Source: Prosopocoilus inquinatus (lineage: Eukaryota > Arthropoda > Insecta > Coleoptera > Lucanidae). Taken from it: 64,000 nucleotides of DNA. The first letter of the stretch is position 1; each line of letters opens with the position of its first letter. Position numbers and translations under genes: made by a program. Below the pieces are notes generated by a model. It did no database searches, was not told the DNA's origin, and saw only the letters and a list, made by a program, of their open reading frames with translations. This document shows, piece by piece, positions 10,546 to 20,212 of this stretch. The stretch spans positions 5,704,001 to 5,768,000 of the forward strand of contig CM069869.1 of assembly GCA_036172665.1 (NCBI GenBank), in the 5' to 3' direction.

Positions 10546-12234
10546 ATGGAGAAGGTGCGCGAAAGATTTTACTGGGTGAACTGCAAGGAAGACGTAAAGG
10601 ATTGGTGCAGAAAATGTGCAGTCTGCGCAGCAAGTAACGGCCCCCACAGGCGGGGTAAGGCTCCCATGAGACAGTACAACGTTGGAAGTCCTTTTGAGAG
10701 AGTTGCCATCGATGTAGCCGGACCGTTTCCAGAAACGAATGGTGGAAACAAGTACATCGTCGTGGTAATGGACTACTTTAGTAAGTGGGTTGAAGCTTAC
10801 GCCCTACCTAACCAAGAGGCGGTCACTATTGCGGAAGTCCTTGTCAGGGAATGGATCAGTCGGTATGGTGCACCTATGGAACTGCATTCAGACCAAGGAA
10901 GGAACTTTGAATCGGTCTTGTTCAAGAACGTGTGTACTCTGCTCGGCGTACGAAAAACTAGAACAACTGCACTCCACCCACAGTCGGACGGAATGGTGGA
11001 AAGGTTCAATAGAACCATCAACCGACATTTGTCCAAGGTCGTTTCCAATCATCAGAGGGACTGGGACACGTACATCCCCCTGTTTCTAATGGCATACCGC
11101 TCATCTGTTCATGAGACAACAGGGGAGACTCCCGCGAAAGTGGTATTCGGGCGAGAGCCGAGACTGCCCTGCGACCTGAAGTTTGGTGTGAAGCCTGGCG
11201 AAGTCTCTGCCGACGAAGATTACGTGAGCAAATTACGCAGGAAAATGGATGATATCCACAACCAAGTGCGTCACAGTATACAGACGGCCAGCGATCGGAT
11301 GAAGGAGCACTATGACATCAACGCTCAACACGGGGGATACCAACCTGGAGCACTGGTCTGGCTTTATAACCCCCAAAGACGTCGAGGCCTCTCCCCAAAA
11401 TTACAGATCTCTTGGGAAGGTCCTTACAAAGTGATGAAACGGATCAACGACGTCGTTTACCGCATCAAGAAGGTCCCCCATGGCAAACCCAAAGTAATCC
11501 ACTTCAACCGGATAGCCCCTTACCATGGAGAAGCAGATGAAGGGACAGTACAAAGGGCGCAAGTTTCCGAAGTGAACTTCGAAACCTTCATGTCTCATCA
11601 CGCCGAAGGAAGCAAGGCACGGTTTGGAGTGACCACGGAGAAGCAACAAGATCTCTTTAAAGTGCCACTGGAGTACAGTCTGGCCCACTGCGTAGCAGAA
11701 GACCTGAAAATGTCCAAAGGAATCGCTCAGGTGTTTAGGAAGAAATTTGGCCAAATCGAGGAGCTACGAAGACAGCATCCCGTGGTAGGCAAGAGCTTGC
11801 AGATCATTGATTCGACGGCAGATCGGAGGCGCCACGTGCATTATTTAGTCACTAAGAAGACATCAAGCGGTAAACCTGACTATGTGACTATGTGGAGAGC
11901 CCTATATAGCCTGAGGAGACAGCTAATAGAGAACCATCAGATGAAGTTAGCCATCCCCAAATTGGGCTGCGGATTGGACGGACTAGACTGGAGAGTAATC
12001 CGAAGCATGCTGGAAGTCATCTTCCACAGAACGGGAATTGAAGTCCTAGTCTGCAGCCACCACCCACAGGCAACAGTCAGCAACAGCAAAACCGTAGACT
12101 GTTACTTCTTCCAGACGGGAAGTTGCAAGAATGGGCCAGCATGTAGATTCCGACACCCTCCTTCAAGACTATCACCAGGAACATTTCGAGACGAAACGTT
12201 TCTAAGAGGGGGGCAGTGTGGCGAGCCAACCTGA
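10546..12234 (+). CDS. Gypsy integrase with C-terminal macro domain and CCCH zinc finger
   Basis: This is the in-frame continuation of pol after the TGA. Residues 1-30 hold the Cys pair of the integrase zinc finger (C24, C27). The catalytic triad is D56, D116 and E152, with the standard 35-residue D-E spacing. A GPY/F module lies at about 267-326 (WEGPYKV). Residues about 363-505 form a macro domain very like TARG1/OARD1: SLAHCVAEDLKMSKGIA, KKFG, YLVTKKTSSGKP and PKLGCGLDGLDW, keeping the Lys (437/438) and Asp (478) that in TARG1 form and resolve the lysyl-ADP-ribose intermediate. A CCCH finger follows: C519-X7-C527-X5-C533-X3-H537. The frame stops at TGA 12232-12234, inside the 3' LTR. A macro domain is not a standard gypsy component. 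Cleavage of ADP-ribose from proteins is inferred. Confidence 0.95.
   Translation: MEKVRERFYWVNCKEDVKDWCRKCAVCAASNGPHRRGKAPMRQYNVGSPFERVAIDVAGPFPETNGGNKYIVVVMDYFSKWVEAYALPNQEAVTIAEVLVREWISRYGAPMELHSDQGRNFESVLFKNVCTLLGVRKTRTTALHPQSDGMVERFNRTINRHLSKVVSNHQRDWDTYIPLFLMAYRSSVHETTGETPAKVVFGREPRLPCDLKFGVKPGEVSADEDYVSKLRRKMDDIHNQVRHSIQTASDRMKEHYDINAQHGGYQPGALVWLYNPQRRRGLSPKLQISWEGPYKVMKRINDVVYRIKKVPHGKPKVIHFNRIAPYHGEADEGTVQRAQVSEVNFETFMSHHAEGSKARFGVTTEKQQDLFKVPLEYSLAHCVAEDLKMSKGIAQVFRKKFGQIEELRRQHPVVGKSLQIIDSTADRRRHVHYLVTKKTSSGKPDYVTMWRALYSLRRQLIENHQMKLAIPKLGCGLDGLDWRVIRSMLEVIFHRTGIEVLVCSHHPQATVSNSKTVDCYFFQTGSCKNGPACRFRHPPSRLSPGTFRDETFLRGGQCGEPT
12203..12216 (+). other. Polypurine tract
   Basis: TAAGAGGGGGGCAG sits immediately upstream of the 3' LTR and is the expected plus-strand priming site. 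It is translated as part of the C-terminal end of the pol protein (RGGQ). Confidence 0.8.
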
Positions 12235-12544
12235 CTTAGCGCAAGGCGTCAGGAAGTCGGTCCGCTTCGGTGTGTCATCGGCCGTCACGCGGTCGGGCCC
12301 ACATCGAACGGACTGGAATCTTCCCGAATAGAGACTTCCAGACGCCAGCAAATGATATAAAATGGCCCGGAGTTGACTCACCAGGCAGTGGAATTCGAAC
12401 AGCGATCGGTCGAAGTTAGATTTTTACTGTGTAAATAAATTGTTATAAATAAATTAGTTTTTAAGTTTTATTAAATTACGGTTAAGTTTTTATCGAGTGT
12501 TTTATTCGTTTAAATAAATAAACTCAAACCCTAGAAACGTAACA
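12217..12544 (+). repeat. 3' LTR of the gypsy element
   Basis: This 328 bp copy is identical to the 5' LTR except for C at 12427 (G at 7358). It contains the pol stop codon at 12232-12234 and is followed by the GTAT target duplication at 12545-12548. Confidence 0.97.
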
Positions 12545-13069
12545 GTATTATTACTGGACTAGACAAAACCCAAGGCTAAAAACTCGATTATTTCATAATT
12601 ACTCGATTTGTTTTATCAGACCATTTCGTGCGAATGGCCCATATTCTAACCTCGTCGTTAATTTAGTAATGCCGTGATTAAATTCTCTATCACTCTCTTA
12701 CGCATTAAATTCGCATAAAGCTATATCGTTTTTGTTTATTTTAATCATGGCTTTAGTTACAAACGACTTTAATCATGAGATGAGAATACGGCCCATTGTA
12801 TTTAAAATCATTAATCAAGCTCAAGCTCTAACTACGCTCAAGCTTGAACACATAACAACTAAGCTAAGACCTGTTGGATGACTTAATTCACAAATGCTAG
12901 CTAGTGTGACCAAAATAAGCGTTAAATGACGCGCTAAATCCTTTTGATGTGTCAAAACAGACCGCCACCCAAGCTATCGTCTAACGTTTAACGCCATTCA
13001 TAACGACGATAACAAATTAGCTTGTTAAGTCATGGCTACACCTATGTTTAATGCCAAATAGTGTGGTCC

Positions 13070-14849
13070 TAGCATCATAGAATGCGTCGCATATAGCCGT
13101 ACTTCGTACTAAGGTTGGAACGTGCTATAAGAATAGTCTCTTAAATATTTATTTAGATTTTGATAGACAGTGACGACACCAAAATTTAATGCTTGCGATC
13201 TATGTACATATTCCGTGAGAATAAGCGTGCTGAAATGTAAATAAAATTCTGCATAACGAAACAAATTAATAAAATAATGCTAACGTGACATCATTGTATC
13301 CGTCTTCTGATCATCAAATATTAACGCGTCTCTGAACTCGAATAATTTTGTTTTCGACAAGTTTCCTTTTTTACTGAAATTCGTTTTAAAATCAAATTTT
13401 AGATTTTTTGCTTTTGAGTTTTCCATGATAAATAAAAGAAAATTGGACTCCGCATTATGAAGAATTTTGTGTTATTAAAAAAATTAGACAAGCGATTTCG
13501 GAAAATATGCGAAAATAAGAAGAAAAAATTCTATCGATTAGAATAATAAAATTTCGATTTTTTAAATACAACTTATGTCTTAAGTTGTATTTAAAAAATC
13601 GAAACTGATGATGGTCGCGGAAAGACGAAACGTTTGACTTCAATTCTGTTACTCTTATTCGAAGCAGAATCAAAAAGTGCCTGTAGAAAGTTAAATCAGA
13701 ATTTCAAAGTTATGTATAATAAAAGAGATACAGGGAGAAAAAGAAAATTGATTTTTTTACATGTTTATTAATATCTCAAAAAGAAATCAGAAAAAAATGA
13801 TTCTGTTAATGAATACGAGTTAGGCATTGCTTCGTGCAACTTTTCTTCCATTTAACCGAATTTGTATCTCTTAGGCCTTAGGAGATCCCTTCAGTGCACA
13901 CTCAATTTGAAGCAGCCGGTATACTCAGATATTATCAAGTTATTAGAATACTTTGTAGCACTCTTGCATTAACAGTATCGTAAATAAATTACAAGTGATT
14001 GTAACTATAAGAACTAATTCTCTTTATTTTCTTCAGGTGAGGCACATTATACTTAATTTTTTACAGCATTTCTGTAATGAACCAAGCAGTGCTGTGCTAC
14101 ACGCCGGTTTACGTAACCAATAAGAACTTCCTTCGCAACGTCCACTCTCAAATCCTTTTTGTTATCCTTCAAGACGAAAACAACCATATCTATCTAACGT
14201 GCAGAATGAAATCTGCGATCACAAACCAGAATCGATGATAATAGTTTCCGTCCGTCCTTGATTTTTATTAACGATCTGTAATTAATAGTATTAAACGGAC
14301 GCGAGGATTTCGTTGTGAATTTCTTCTTCTGCCGTCCGTCGGCGAGTCGTCGTCATGCTCGATTTGCTGCTAATCTAATAAAGTGGAAACGGTCTCGGCA
14401 AACGCCGTCCGGTCATAATTTATTTAAATTTGCCCACGCTAAAGTCCGGCAGGTATTTTAAGAACGTGCTAAATAAATTGCAAACGACGATTTTAACCGG
14501 CGGGATAAAATCGCTTATGTAACAACGCGTTCGTCCGTCCGTCCGTCCGTATCGGAACACGATCGTGATAACGCGTTGGGCAAATATGAAGCGACGATCG
14601 ATATTTCAAAATAAGACCGAACGTGTGTGGAGGCGATTGATGATTACAAGTGCACTCGTTTTTCCGATAATGGAAAATAAATATCAGGTGGAACGTTTCG
14701 TTTTCACACTTTAGATAACATCATCTACTTCAAGAAGTTTTTCTGAGGGCGTTGGTGCATTTTTGAATTGATAATTTACATTACATTTATTAATGAAATG
14801 AATCGTTTGAATTGATGCTTAAGAGAATAATTTGTAATCAAAAAGTGCT
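13070..14849. other. No gene recognised; contains a perfect short palindrome and a TCCG repeat
   Basis: No coding region is credible here. A perfect 24 bp inverted repeat at 13552-13604 is listed separately. A (TCCG)n-like microsatellite lies at about 14528-14551. The rest is AT-rich DNA without recognisable element termini. Confidence 0.45.
13552..13604. repeat. Perfect 24 bp inverted repeat, 5 nt loop
   Basis: Arms at 13552-13575 and 13581-13604 are exact reverse complements around the loop TGTCT. The arm is AT-rich and reads TTTCGATTTTTTAAATACAA and onward. It could form a hairpin in DNA or RNA. No matching copy was noticed elsewhere in the window. Confidence 0.9.
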
Positions 14850-14875
14850 CCCTCAACATAGCCCTCTTTGATCAT

Positions 14876-15392
14876 TTGGTCAATGTAATTGATACAGATA
14901 TTTCGGATCATTATTTAGTATATTGTGAGTCTCTTTTTGAATCTATCAAATCCAATTTAAATTATTTCACTTATCGTGATTTCAAAAATCTAAATTATAC
15001 ACGGTTTTATGACGCCTTGCGCTCAATTCCTTGGGAAAACATATACGACATTGCGGATGTAGATGAAAAAGCTTCGTTCTTTACTGAAAATATTCAGTGT
15101 TTACAAGATCTATACTTACCATTAAAAACCGTTAAAATATCAAAGCGTTATTCACCCTGGTTTACTGATGTGATTAAGTCCATGATACAAATGCGTAAAA
15201 ATGCTTTAGCTAAATTTAAAGGCTCAAAGAGTACTGTAGATTGGACATATTATAAAATACTGCGTAACTCTACCACGAACGCAATTCGACGTGAAAAGAA
15301 AGCTTATATGGAACATATTTTGAAACAAAAATCGTGTCGTCAGGTCTGGAGTACTCTCAGAGAGTTAGGTATTTGCGCATCTCGTAACGTAA
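14876..15392 (+). pseudogene. LINE endonuclease end and linker
   Basis: The frame encodes the last motif of an apurinic-type endonuclease (ISDHYLVYC), followed by the Lys-rich linker common in LINE ORF2 proteins (YSPWFTDVIKSMIQMRKNAL and FKGSKSTVDWTYYKILRNS). The open frame runs on to 15454, but the part after 15392 belongs to the inserted Harbinger element. LINE sequence resumes after 16611 in a different frame with VPDSIGNVDDINNFF. The N-terminal endonuclease is absent, so this copy is 5' truncated. Confidence 0.8.
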
Positions 15393-15532
15393 AGGTACGT
15401 GTCCATTTGAGAGTAGCTCTCGAGAGTATATATCCCAAATGGACACATATCTGAGAGTAACTATCGGAAAGTGCCTGTCAACTATCGAGAGCTAGCTCGC
15501 TGAGACTTGCTCTCAAGTGGACATGCTATTAC

Positions 15533-15810
15533 TTGCTTGCTTGGATAGTAACTCGCAGAATACGAACGTGTTTCGAATTTTTGAAAGTACTGCTGAGAGT
15601 GCATGTAGAAATAGCGCCTAAAAAAGAGTGGTCAAAAGATGAAACAATAGAATTGATTAGTGTATCCGAAGAAAACTCTGTTTTATGGAATATCAAATGT
15701 AAAGAATACCAAAATCAGGAAAATAAAGATAAAGTATTGAAAGAAATATCAGCAAATTTAATCGTACTGCAGAGGAAATGCAACGAAAATTGCATAATTT
15801 AAGAAACCAG
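15533..15810 (+). pseudogene. Harbinger MADF/Myb-like accessory protein remnant
   Basis: Residues 31-88 of the frame starting at 15533 match a MADF domain: KKEWSKDETIELISVSEENS, then VLWNIKCKEYQNQENK and KVLKEISANL. Harbinger elements encode such a DNA-binding protein that helps transposase reach the termini. A one-base shift near 15765 moves the natural continuation (TAEEMQRKLHNLRNQ) to another frame. That continuation ends exactly at a GTAAGC splice-donor-like site at 15811, so the ancestral gene probably had an intron here. The first 30 residues overlap subterminal repeats and may not be coding. Confidence 0.75.
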
Positions 15811-16244
15811 GTAAGCATATACATATTTATCTATATTTTATTATTAAATTATAATAATTTTATCAAATTATTAGAATGAAAACGAAAGAAAACCATGTTA
15901 TTAAAAGATTTTTAATGCTAAACATTAGCTTAAAAATATAGGTACAGTAGCGATCAAACGAATCGAGATCGATTGACAGTTTTGTAACCTTTATTGCTAG
16001 CGTCAACAAGGACGCGGTTAGCTCATAGTGGTCTCGATTAGGATTATCGCGACTGCACGTGTACACAAATCATAATCTGTCTTTTTAAAATTCACTATAA
16101 TGTTGAATAATTAAGAAAAGACCTCCTATTTTTTTTAAATTTTACTTACAATTAGTACTTTATAAAAAGATAAAAGTATAAATTTTTTATTAATGTTTAC
16201 AGTTATAAATTCAGCAATTTTATAGCAACTTAACGAAAATATGT

Positions 16245-16343
16245 TTTTACGATTTTTGGACCTACTAATTCTATTATCTGCTGAACCTGTACTGCATTCA
16301 TACGAAATTGCTGAGCATCCTCAATTTCAAGTTCTCTTGTCAA
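16245..16343 (-). pseudogene. Harbinger transposase N-terminal remnant
   Basis: On the minus strand this short stretch reads LTRELEIEDAQQFRMNAVQV followed by QQIIELVGPKI. It matches the region before the catalytic domain in Harbinger transposases, which have a characteristic FRM...LVGPKI pattern. The catalytic DDE domain is deleted. Orientation opposite to the MADF gene fits the superfamily layout. Confidence 0.7.
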
Positions 16344-16754
16344 CGTAAAACATACTCCTAGTTCCGATCTGCGCTAAATCCACGGTTTCACCCAGCAGCT
16401 TCTTCTAATTTTTCGTTCCTTTTTCCTTTTTGAAACTCGACGCTAAATATCAACAGTGGACACGGTTATGAGAGAACTGTCCGATAGTAAGCTCTCCGAC
16501 AGTCTGATAGTAAGCTCTCCGATAGTCAAATACTCTCAAATGGACAAACACTTGAGAGGACTTATCGAGAGTAACTCTCGCGAGTTTCTCTCGAATGGAG
16601 ACGTACCTTAAGACGTTCCTGATTCCATAGGTAACGTTGACGACATAAATAATTTCTTTATAAATTCAGTAAAACAATTCCAGACACCATATCAGATGAT
16701 ACTATTAAATTCTACTCTTCAAATACATTTCAAAATGTCTCTAGTGAATTTCAA

Positions 16755-17021
16755 TTGCGTTCTCTCACTGATCATGATACATTTAATATAATTAATTCCT
16801 TAAAATCTAATGCAGCTGGTTTTGATGGTATTTCTTTACAATTATGCATGCCTTTCATTGTCAAATTTAATACTCACATAATTAATTTCTGCTTTTCCCA
16901 ATCGAAATTTCCTGAGGTTTGGAAGCGTACCTTAGTAATGCCTTTACCTGAAGTTAAAGCTCCTCAGACGTTGTCAGATTTACGACCAATCAGCTTGCTC
17001 CCGCGCTTATGTCTAAAATAA
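16755..17021 (+). pseudogene. LINE reverse transcriptase, N-terminal fingers region
   Basis: The frame encodes the start of a non-LTR reverse transcriptase: LKSNAAGFDGISLQL, FPEVWKRTLVMPLPEVKAP and LSDLRPISLLP. These correspond to RT motifs 0-2 upstream of the catalytic Asp. A frameshift near 17010 and a TAG near 17087 interrupt the continuation into the palm region. Confidence 0.85.
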
Positions 17022-17191
17022 TTGAGAATGCCATTCAAAATCAACTTATACCATTTCTTAATCATAATAAAATATTACCGGATAATTAGTCAGGTTTCAG
17101 TGCTGGGTACAGTACCACGACTTCTCTCTTAAAAATTACGAACAATATTCTAAAGGCTACAGATAGAGGAGACCCGTCTGTTCTGATATTA

Positions 17192-17620
17192 TTGGATTAC
17201 TCTAAGGCCTTTGATACCATCGATCATAAACTGTTAACCGCAAAATTTCATTACTTTGGCTTGTCTGGCGGTGCTTCTAGTCTCTTGAGTTCTTATCTCC
17301 ACAGTCGACTTCAAGGTATCGCCCTTAATAACACTTTTTCGAATTTTCAGCCCATCACATCCGGTACGCCCCAGGGTTCCATTATTGCTCCTCTGTTATT
17401 TGTCCTATATACTGCCGATTTACATTCTAAATTAAACTGTAATTGGCATTGTTACGCTGATGACACACAAATTTATTTTCACTTCAATTCAGCCGATCTG
17501 GTGACCACTGAGAAAAGTATCAATGAAAATTTGAAACATTTGCTCGCTGTGTCTATAGATCATTCCCTGCATTTAAACGATAATAAATCTCAGGCTATTA
17601 TTTTGGAAAAAAACGCATAA
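17192..17620 (+). pseudogene. LINE reverse transcriptase, palm region
   Basis: This 142-residue frame has the catalytic core: LDYSKAFDTIDH with the first Asp, SGTPQGSIIAPLLFVLYTAD, and CYADDTQIY with the YADD box. It then continues to LHLNDNKSQAI. It belongs with the fragments at 16755 and 17818 as one decayed ORF2. The active-site residues are all present although the gene is broken. Confidence 0.88.
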
Positions 17621-17817
17621 GTGTTACAGACAACTTACAAATTTTCATTGATTCTCATAAACTTTAATTTTTAGAGTGCGTCAATAATCTTGGTCTCATT
17701 TTTGATTCACATTTACGATTTACGCAACATGTTAATAAATTAACACGAAAATCTTTTGGAATTTTAAAGTTTTCATATACCAATAAACATTTTCTAAATA
17801 AATCTCTACGTATACAA

Positions 17818-18033
17818 TTGTGTGAAACACTAATTTTATCTAGATTTAATTATGGTGATGTTGTTTACGGTCCGTGCCTTGACTTATCTTCTGCTAATAG
17901 AATTCAAAAAATTCAAAATGCGTGTCTGAGATTCATTTTTAACTTAAAACCACGTGATCATGTGAGCTGTAAATTGTCTGAAGCTAGATGGTTAAGTATG
18001 ACAGACAGAGAACTTTACATATGGGTTGCTTAG
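17818..18033 (+). pseudogene. LINE ORF2 C-terminal region
   Basis: The frame encodes LILSRFNYGDVVYGPCL and RIQKIQNACLRFIF, typical of the region after the reverse transcriptase in Jockey/CR1-like ORF2 proteins. It ends at 18033. Further degenerate coding sequence and the 3' untranslated region continue to about 18525. Confidence 0.75.
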
Positions 18034-18525
18034 TGCATAAAGTAATGTTATCGTCTACTCCGTATTACTTAAAATCTCTACTTATAACTCAAGGTAAAAC
18101 CACACGAAGTCAATTTGAGACGTACCAGCTAATTTGACACTCCGATTCACTCTACCTCCTCTTTCGAGCTGTCTTTTTCGTTTTCTGGGCCTAAGTTGTA
18201 CAATTCACTGCCTAAGGAACTTCGTTTTCAGTCTTTAGTACAATTTAAAAGAAAATAAGATTATCAGCCAGTAAACAGTGACCAACAGGTAAAGAATTAC
18301 CTTTAATTGTTGTATTATTTTGTTCAGCAAGTTACATTTATTTATGCCTTACATTTATTTATACCTTTATATCGTTTTTCTTGCTTCGTATTTCTTGTTT
18401 TCAGCATATGTATTCATTTGTCTTTTTTATATCCTACATGTATGTGATTAGGATGTTGGTTGAGTGGTCGAGCAGCAATTTTCTGAACTCCGCCAACAGA
18501 AATAAAGCCTTATTATTATTATTAT

Positions 18526-20117
18526 GATTTCGATCATTCGTTCATTTGAAAAAAAAAGAAAAAATTCATACGTTTACGAACAAAAATGATATTTCAGAAT
18601 CATTATAAAGCGCTGTGGTCTCGTTATGGTTAGAGCAATCTTTCCGATTCGTGACTAAAAGTAGAATAAAAAGTTAAGCCAAGTAACAGCAAGGGGTAAT
18701 TTCCATATTAAAAAGATATTAAAAAGACCTCGTGCGCTTAACTTTGGCGGATTTGTATCATAGTATGCAGGCATCATCCCCGTTGTTATGAAATAATACA
18801 GCAGTATGTGAAAAACTGATTTCATTTATTTACAAAGATTCAATATATTTTTTGCCGCTTTTAGCAGTTACGTTAACTCCTGGTCACTTAACGATCATGG
18901 TGGCAAGTTGCGCTGAGAAGCCAATCAGCTATTTCGAGCTAGTCTTTGAAAGAGGAGAGTTTGGATCAAAACAGATACGGGCGCCAGGAAGTAATCCCAG
19001 TTGATATGCGGATTGTGGAACCGTCTCCCAAGGATCCACAATCGAAAACTTCCAGGAGAGCTCTTAACACTCGGTCATCCAAGATAACTTTTAAGACGCA
19101 TCTAAACCCTACAACTCACTTAATAATAAATATATTTAGGCACTCGAAATCTTGGCATAACAAGAACGTTAGCCTTAAGGGCCTGATATAATCTAAATAA
19201 GTCATACTCGATACGATAGACAACTTAAGCAATGATTAAATTCAAGGTTTTAAAACCATGAAGAAATATTAACTAGTATACAAACATGAGAAAGTAGACA
19301 ATTAAATTACGTCAATTATAAAACAGAAGCTCGTTACTTTGGTTCTACTAAATCTATTTATGTGGCGGTGTGACGGTCGCAGTCAGATATCAGCAATTGA
19401 ATCGTCCACTAACGGGAATGTATCAAACTACGGTCAATGTTATCGTACCCCGTGATCTTCGAGCAGGAGCGTCGTAATGGCGACCTCGAGGAAACTGGAA
19501 CCGTCACTGTATGCAGTCGTTACAACTGAGGAGAAAACCGTAGCAAACGTAGAAGCGAAAATAGAAAACGAATTTCAAATACAAACGTGGTTAACATCGC
19601 AACATAATTACTTCTGATTTTAATGCAGATCCGGTTTATCTGCACGGAAGATTTGCTCGAAAGCAACTCAAAGGCATCATTCCAGATACAATGTATTATA
19701 GAATTCTGCAAAAATATGCACAAATTTGCAATGGAAACAGAACGTGGCGAGATGTAAAAATGTCCGCCGAAACGAGAAATCGATGATGTCGGAAACGGCC
19801 CGCTACCAGCAGAATGGCGAGCCAATCCGAACACAGGATGCGATCAACGTGATTGCCTAAAACCAATGTTATAGCTTTTCCAGTAGATGCACTAGCGTAG
19901 AACAAGTGTTTTTTCATCTCATTTTAACCTCATGTAATAATAAGAGATGGATATGCACTGACTGTGAACCAGTACAGCCATTAGAAAACGCTATTAGACA
20001 TTAAGATATCCAGAAATAATAATAATAGCAATCACAGAGCAATTCGGTATGATACACGGGAGCCCCGAGTGTTCAGGGCCCCGTGAATTATCCATTTCTT
20101 CAAAATAAATATTTAAT
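18526..20117. other. No gene recognised
   Basis: Nothing in this 1.6 kb could be assigned. Several short open frames exist on both strands without recognisable motifs. Confidence 0.4.
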
Positions 20118-20212
20118 TGTTCAGTGGTCGAGCAGCAATTTTGCTAAACTTCGCCAACAGAAATATAGTCGATATTTATTTACTTATTTATTTATTTATT
20201 TATTTATTATTT
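20118..20212 (+). mobile_element. LINE 3' end fragment with TTTA tail
   Basis: TCAGTGGTCGAGCAGCAATT and CGCCAACAGAAATA match the last 50 bp of the LINE that ends at 18525. They are followed by a (TTTA)n microsatellite at about 20173-20212 that serves as the tail. This is an extremely 5'-truncated insertion of the same family. Confidence 0.75.

Larger units (their letters stand above)
7148..12544 (+). mobile_element. Ty3/gypsy LTR retrotransposon carrying a macro domain
   Basis: A 5397 bp element with TG...CA-bounded 328 bp LTRs flanked by a 4 bp target duplication GTAT (7144-7147 and 12545-12548). It has an 18 nt tRNA-Leu primer binding site, a polypurine tract, and one long pol frame ordered protease, reverse transcriptase, RNase H, integrase, GPY/F, macro domain and CCCH zinc finger. 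The LTRs differ at a single position (7358 G against 12427 C), implying very recent insertion. The copy is defective: gag is largely deleted, its zinc knuckle lies out of frame, and a TGA at 10519-10521 splits pol. No envelope gene is present. Its coding region is clearly more GC-rich than its surroundings. Confidence 0.97.
6942..13069. mobile_element. TA-flanked terminal-inverted-repeat element split by the gypsy insertion
   Basis: The left end reads GGGCCACACTAGCG at 6942. The right end, reverse complemented from 13069, reads GGACCACACTATTTGG. The dinucleotide TA flanks both ends (6940-6941 and 13070-13071), fitting a Tc1/mariner-like duplication. Removing the gypsy element (7148-12544) and one GTAT copy leaves about 0.73 kb of non-coding DNA rich in TAACG-type subterminal repeats, the size of a non-autonomous MITE. 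The inverted match is only about 11 bp with one mismatch, so the call is tentative. Confidence 0.4.
15393..16608. mobile_element. PIF/Harbinger DNA element with MADF and transposase remnants
   Basis: Terminal inverted repeats start AGGTACGTGTCCATTTGAGAG on the left and AGGTACGTCTCCATTCGAGAG on the right (reverse complement). They are flanked by a 3 bp TAA duplication (15390-15392 and 16609-16611), as expected for PIF/Harbinger. Subterminal regions carry many copies of GAGAGTA/TACTCTC-type motifs. Inside are a MADF-like gene on the plus strand and a transposase N-terminal remnant on the minus strand, the usual two-gene plan of this superfamily. At 1216 bp it is an internally deleted, non-autonomous copy. 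Confidence 0.9.
14850..18525 (+). mobile_element. Decayed LINE (Jockey/CR1-like group), split by Harbinger
   Basis: A 5'-truncated non-LTR retrotransposon starts inside the endonuclease (DTDISDHYLV), continues through a linker into reverse transcriptase, and ends at an AATAAAGCC plus (TTA)n tail at 18502-18525. Frameshifts and stops are scattered through it. A PIF/Harbinger element (15393-16608) sits inside it. The sequence GAGTGGTCGAGCAGCAATTTT near its 3' end recurs at 20122, showing a second truncated copy of the family. Exact clade cannot be fixed without a tree. Confidence 0.85.

Noticed and set aside
20173..20212. Telomere-like or functional TTTA array
   Set aside because: It directly follows a truncated LINE 3' end and is best read as the tail microsatellite.
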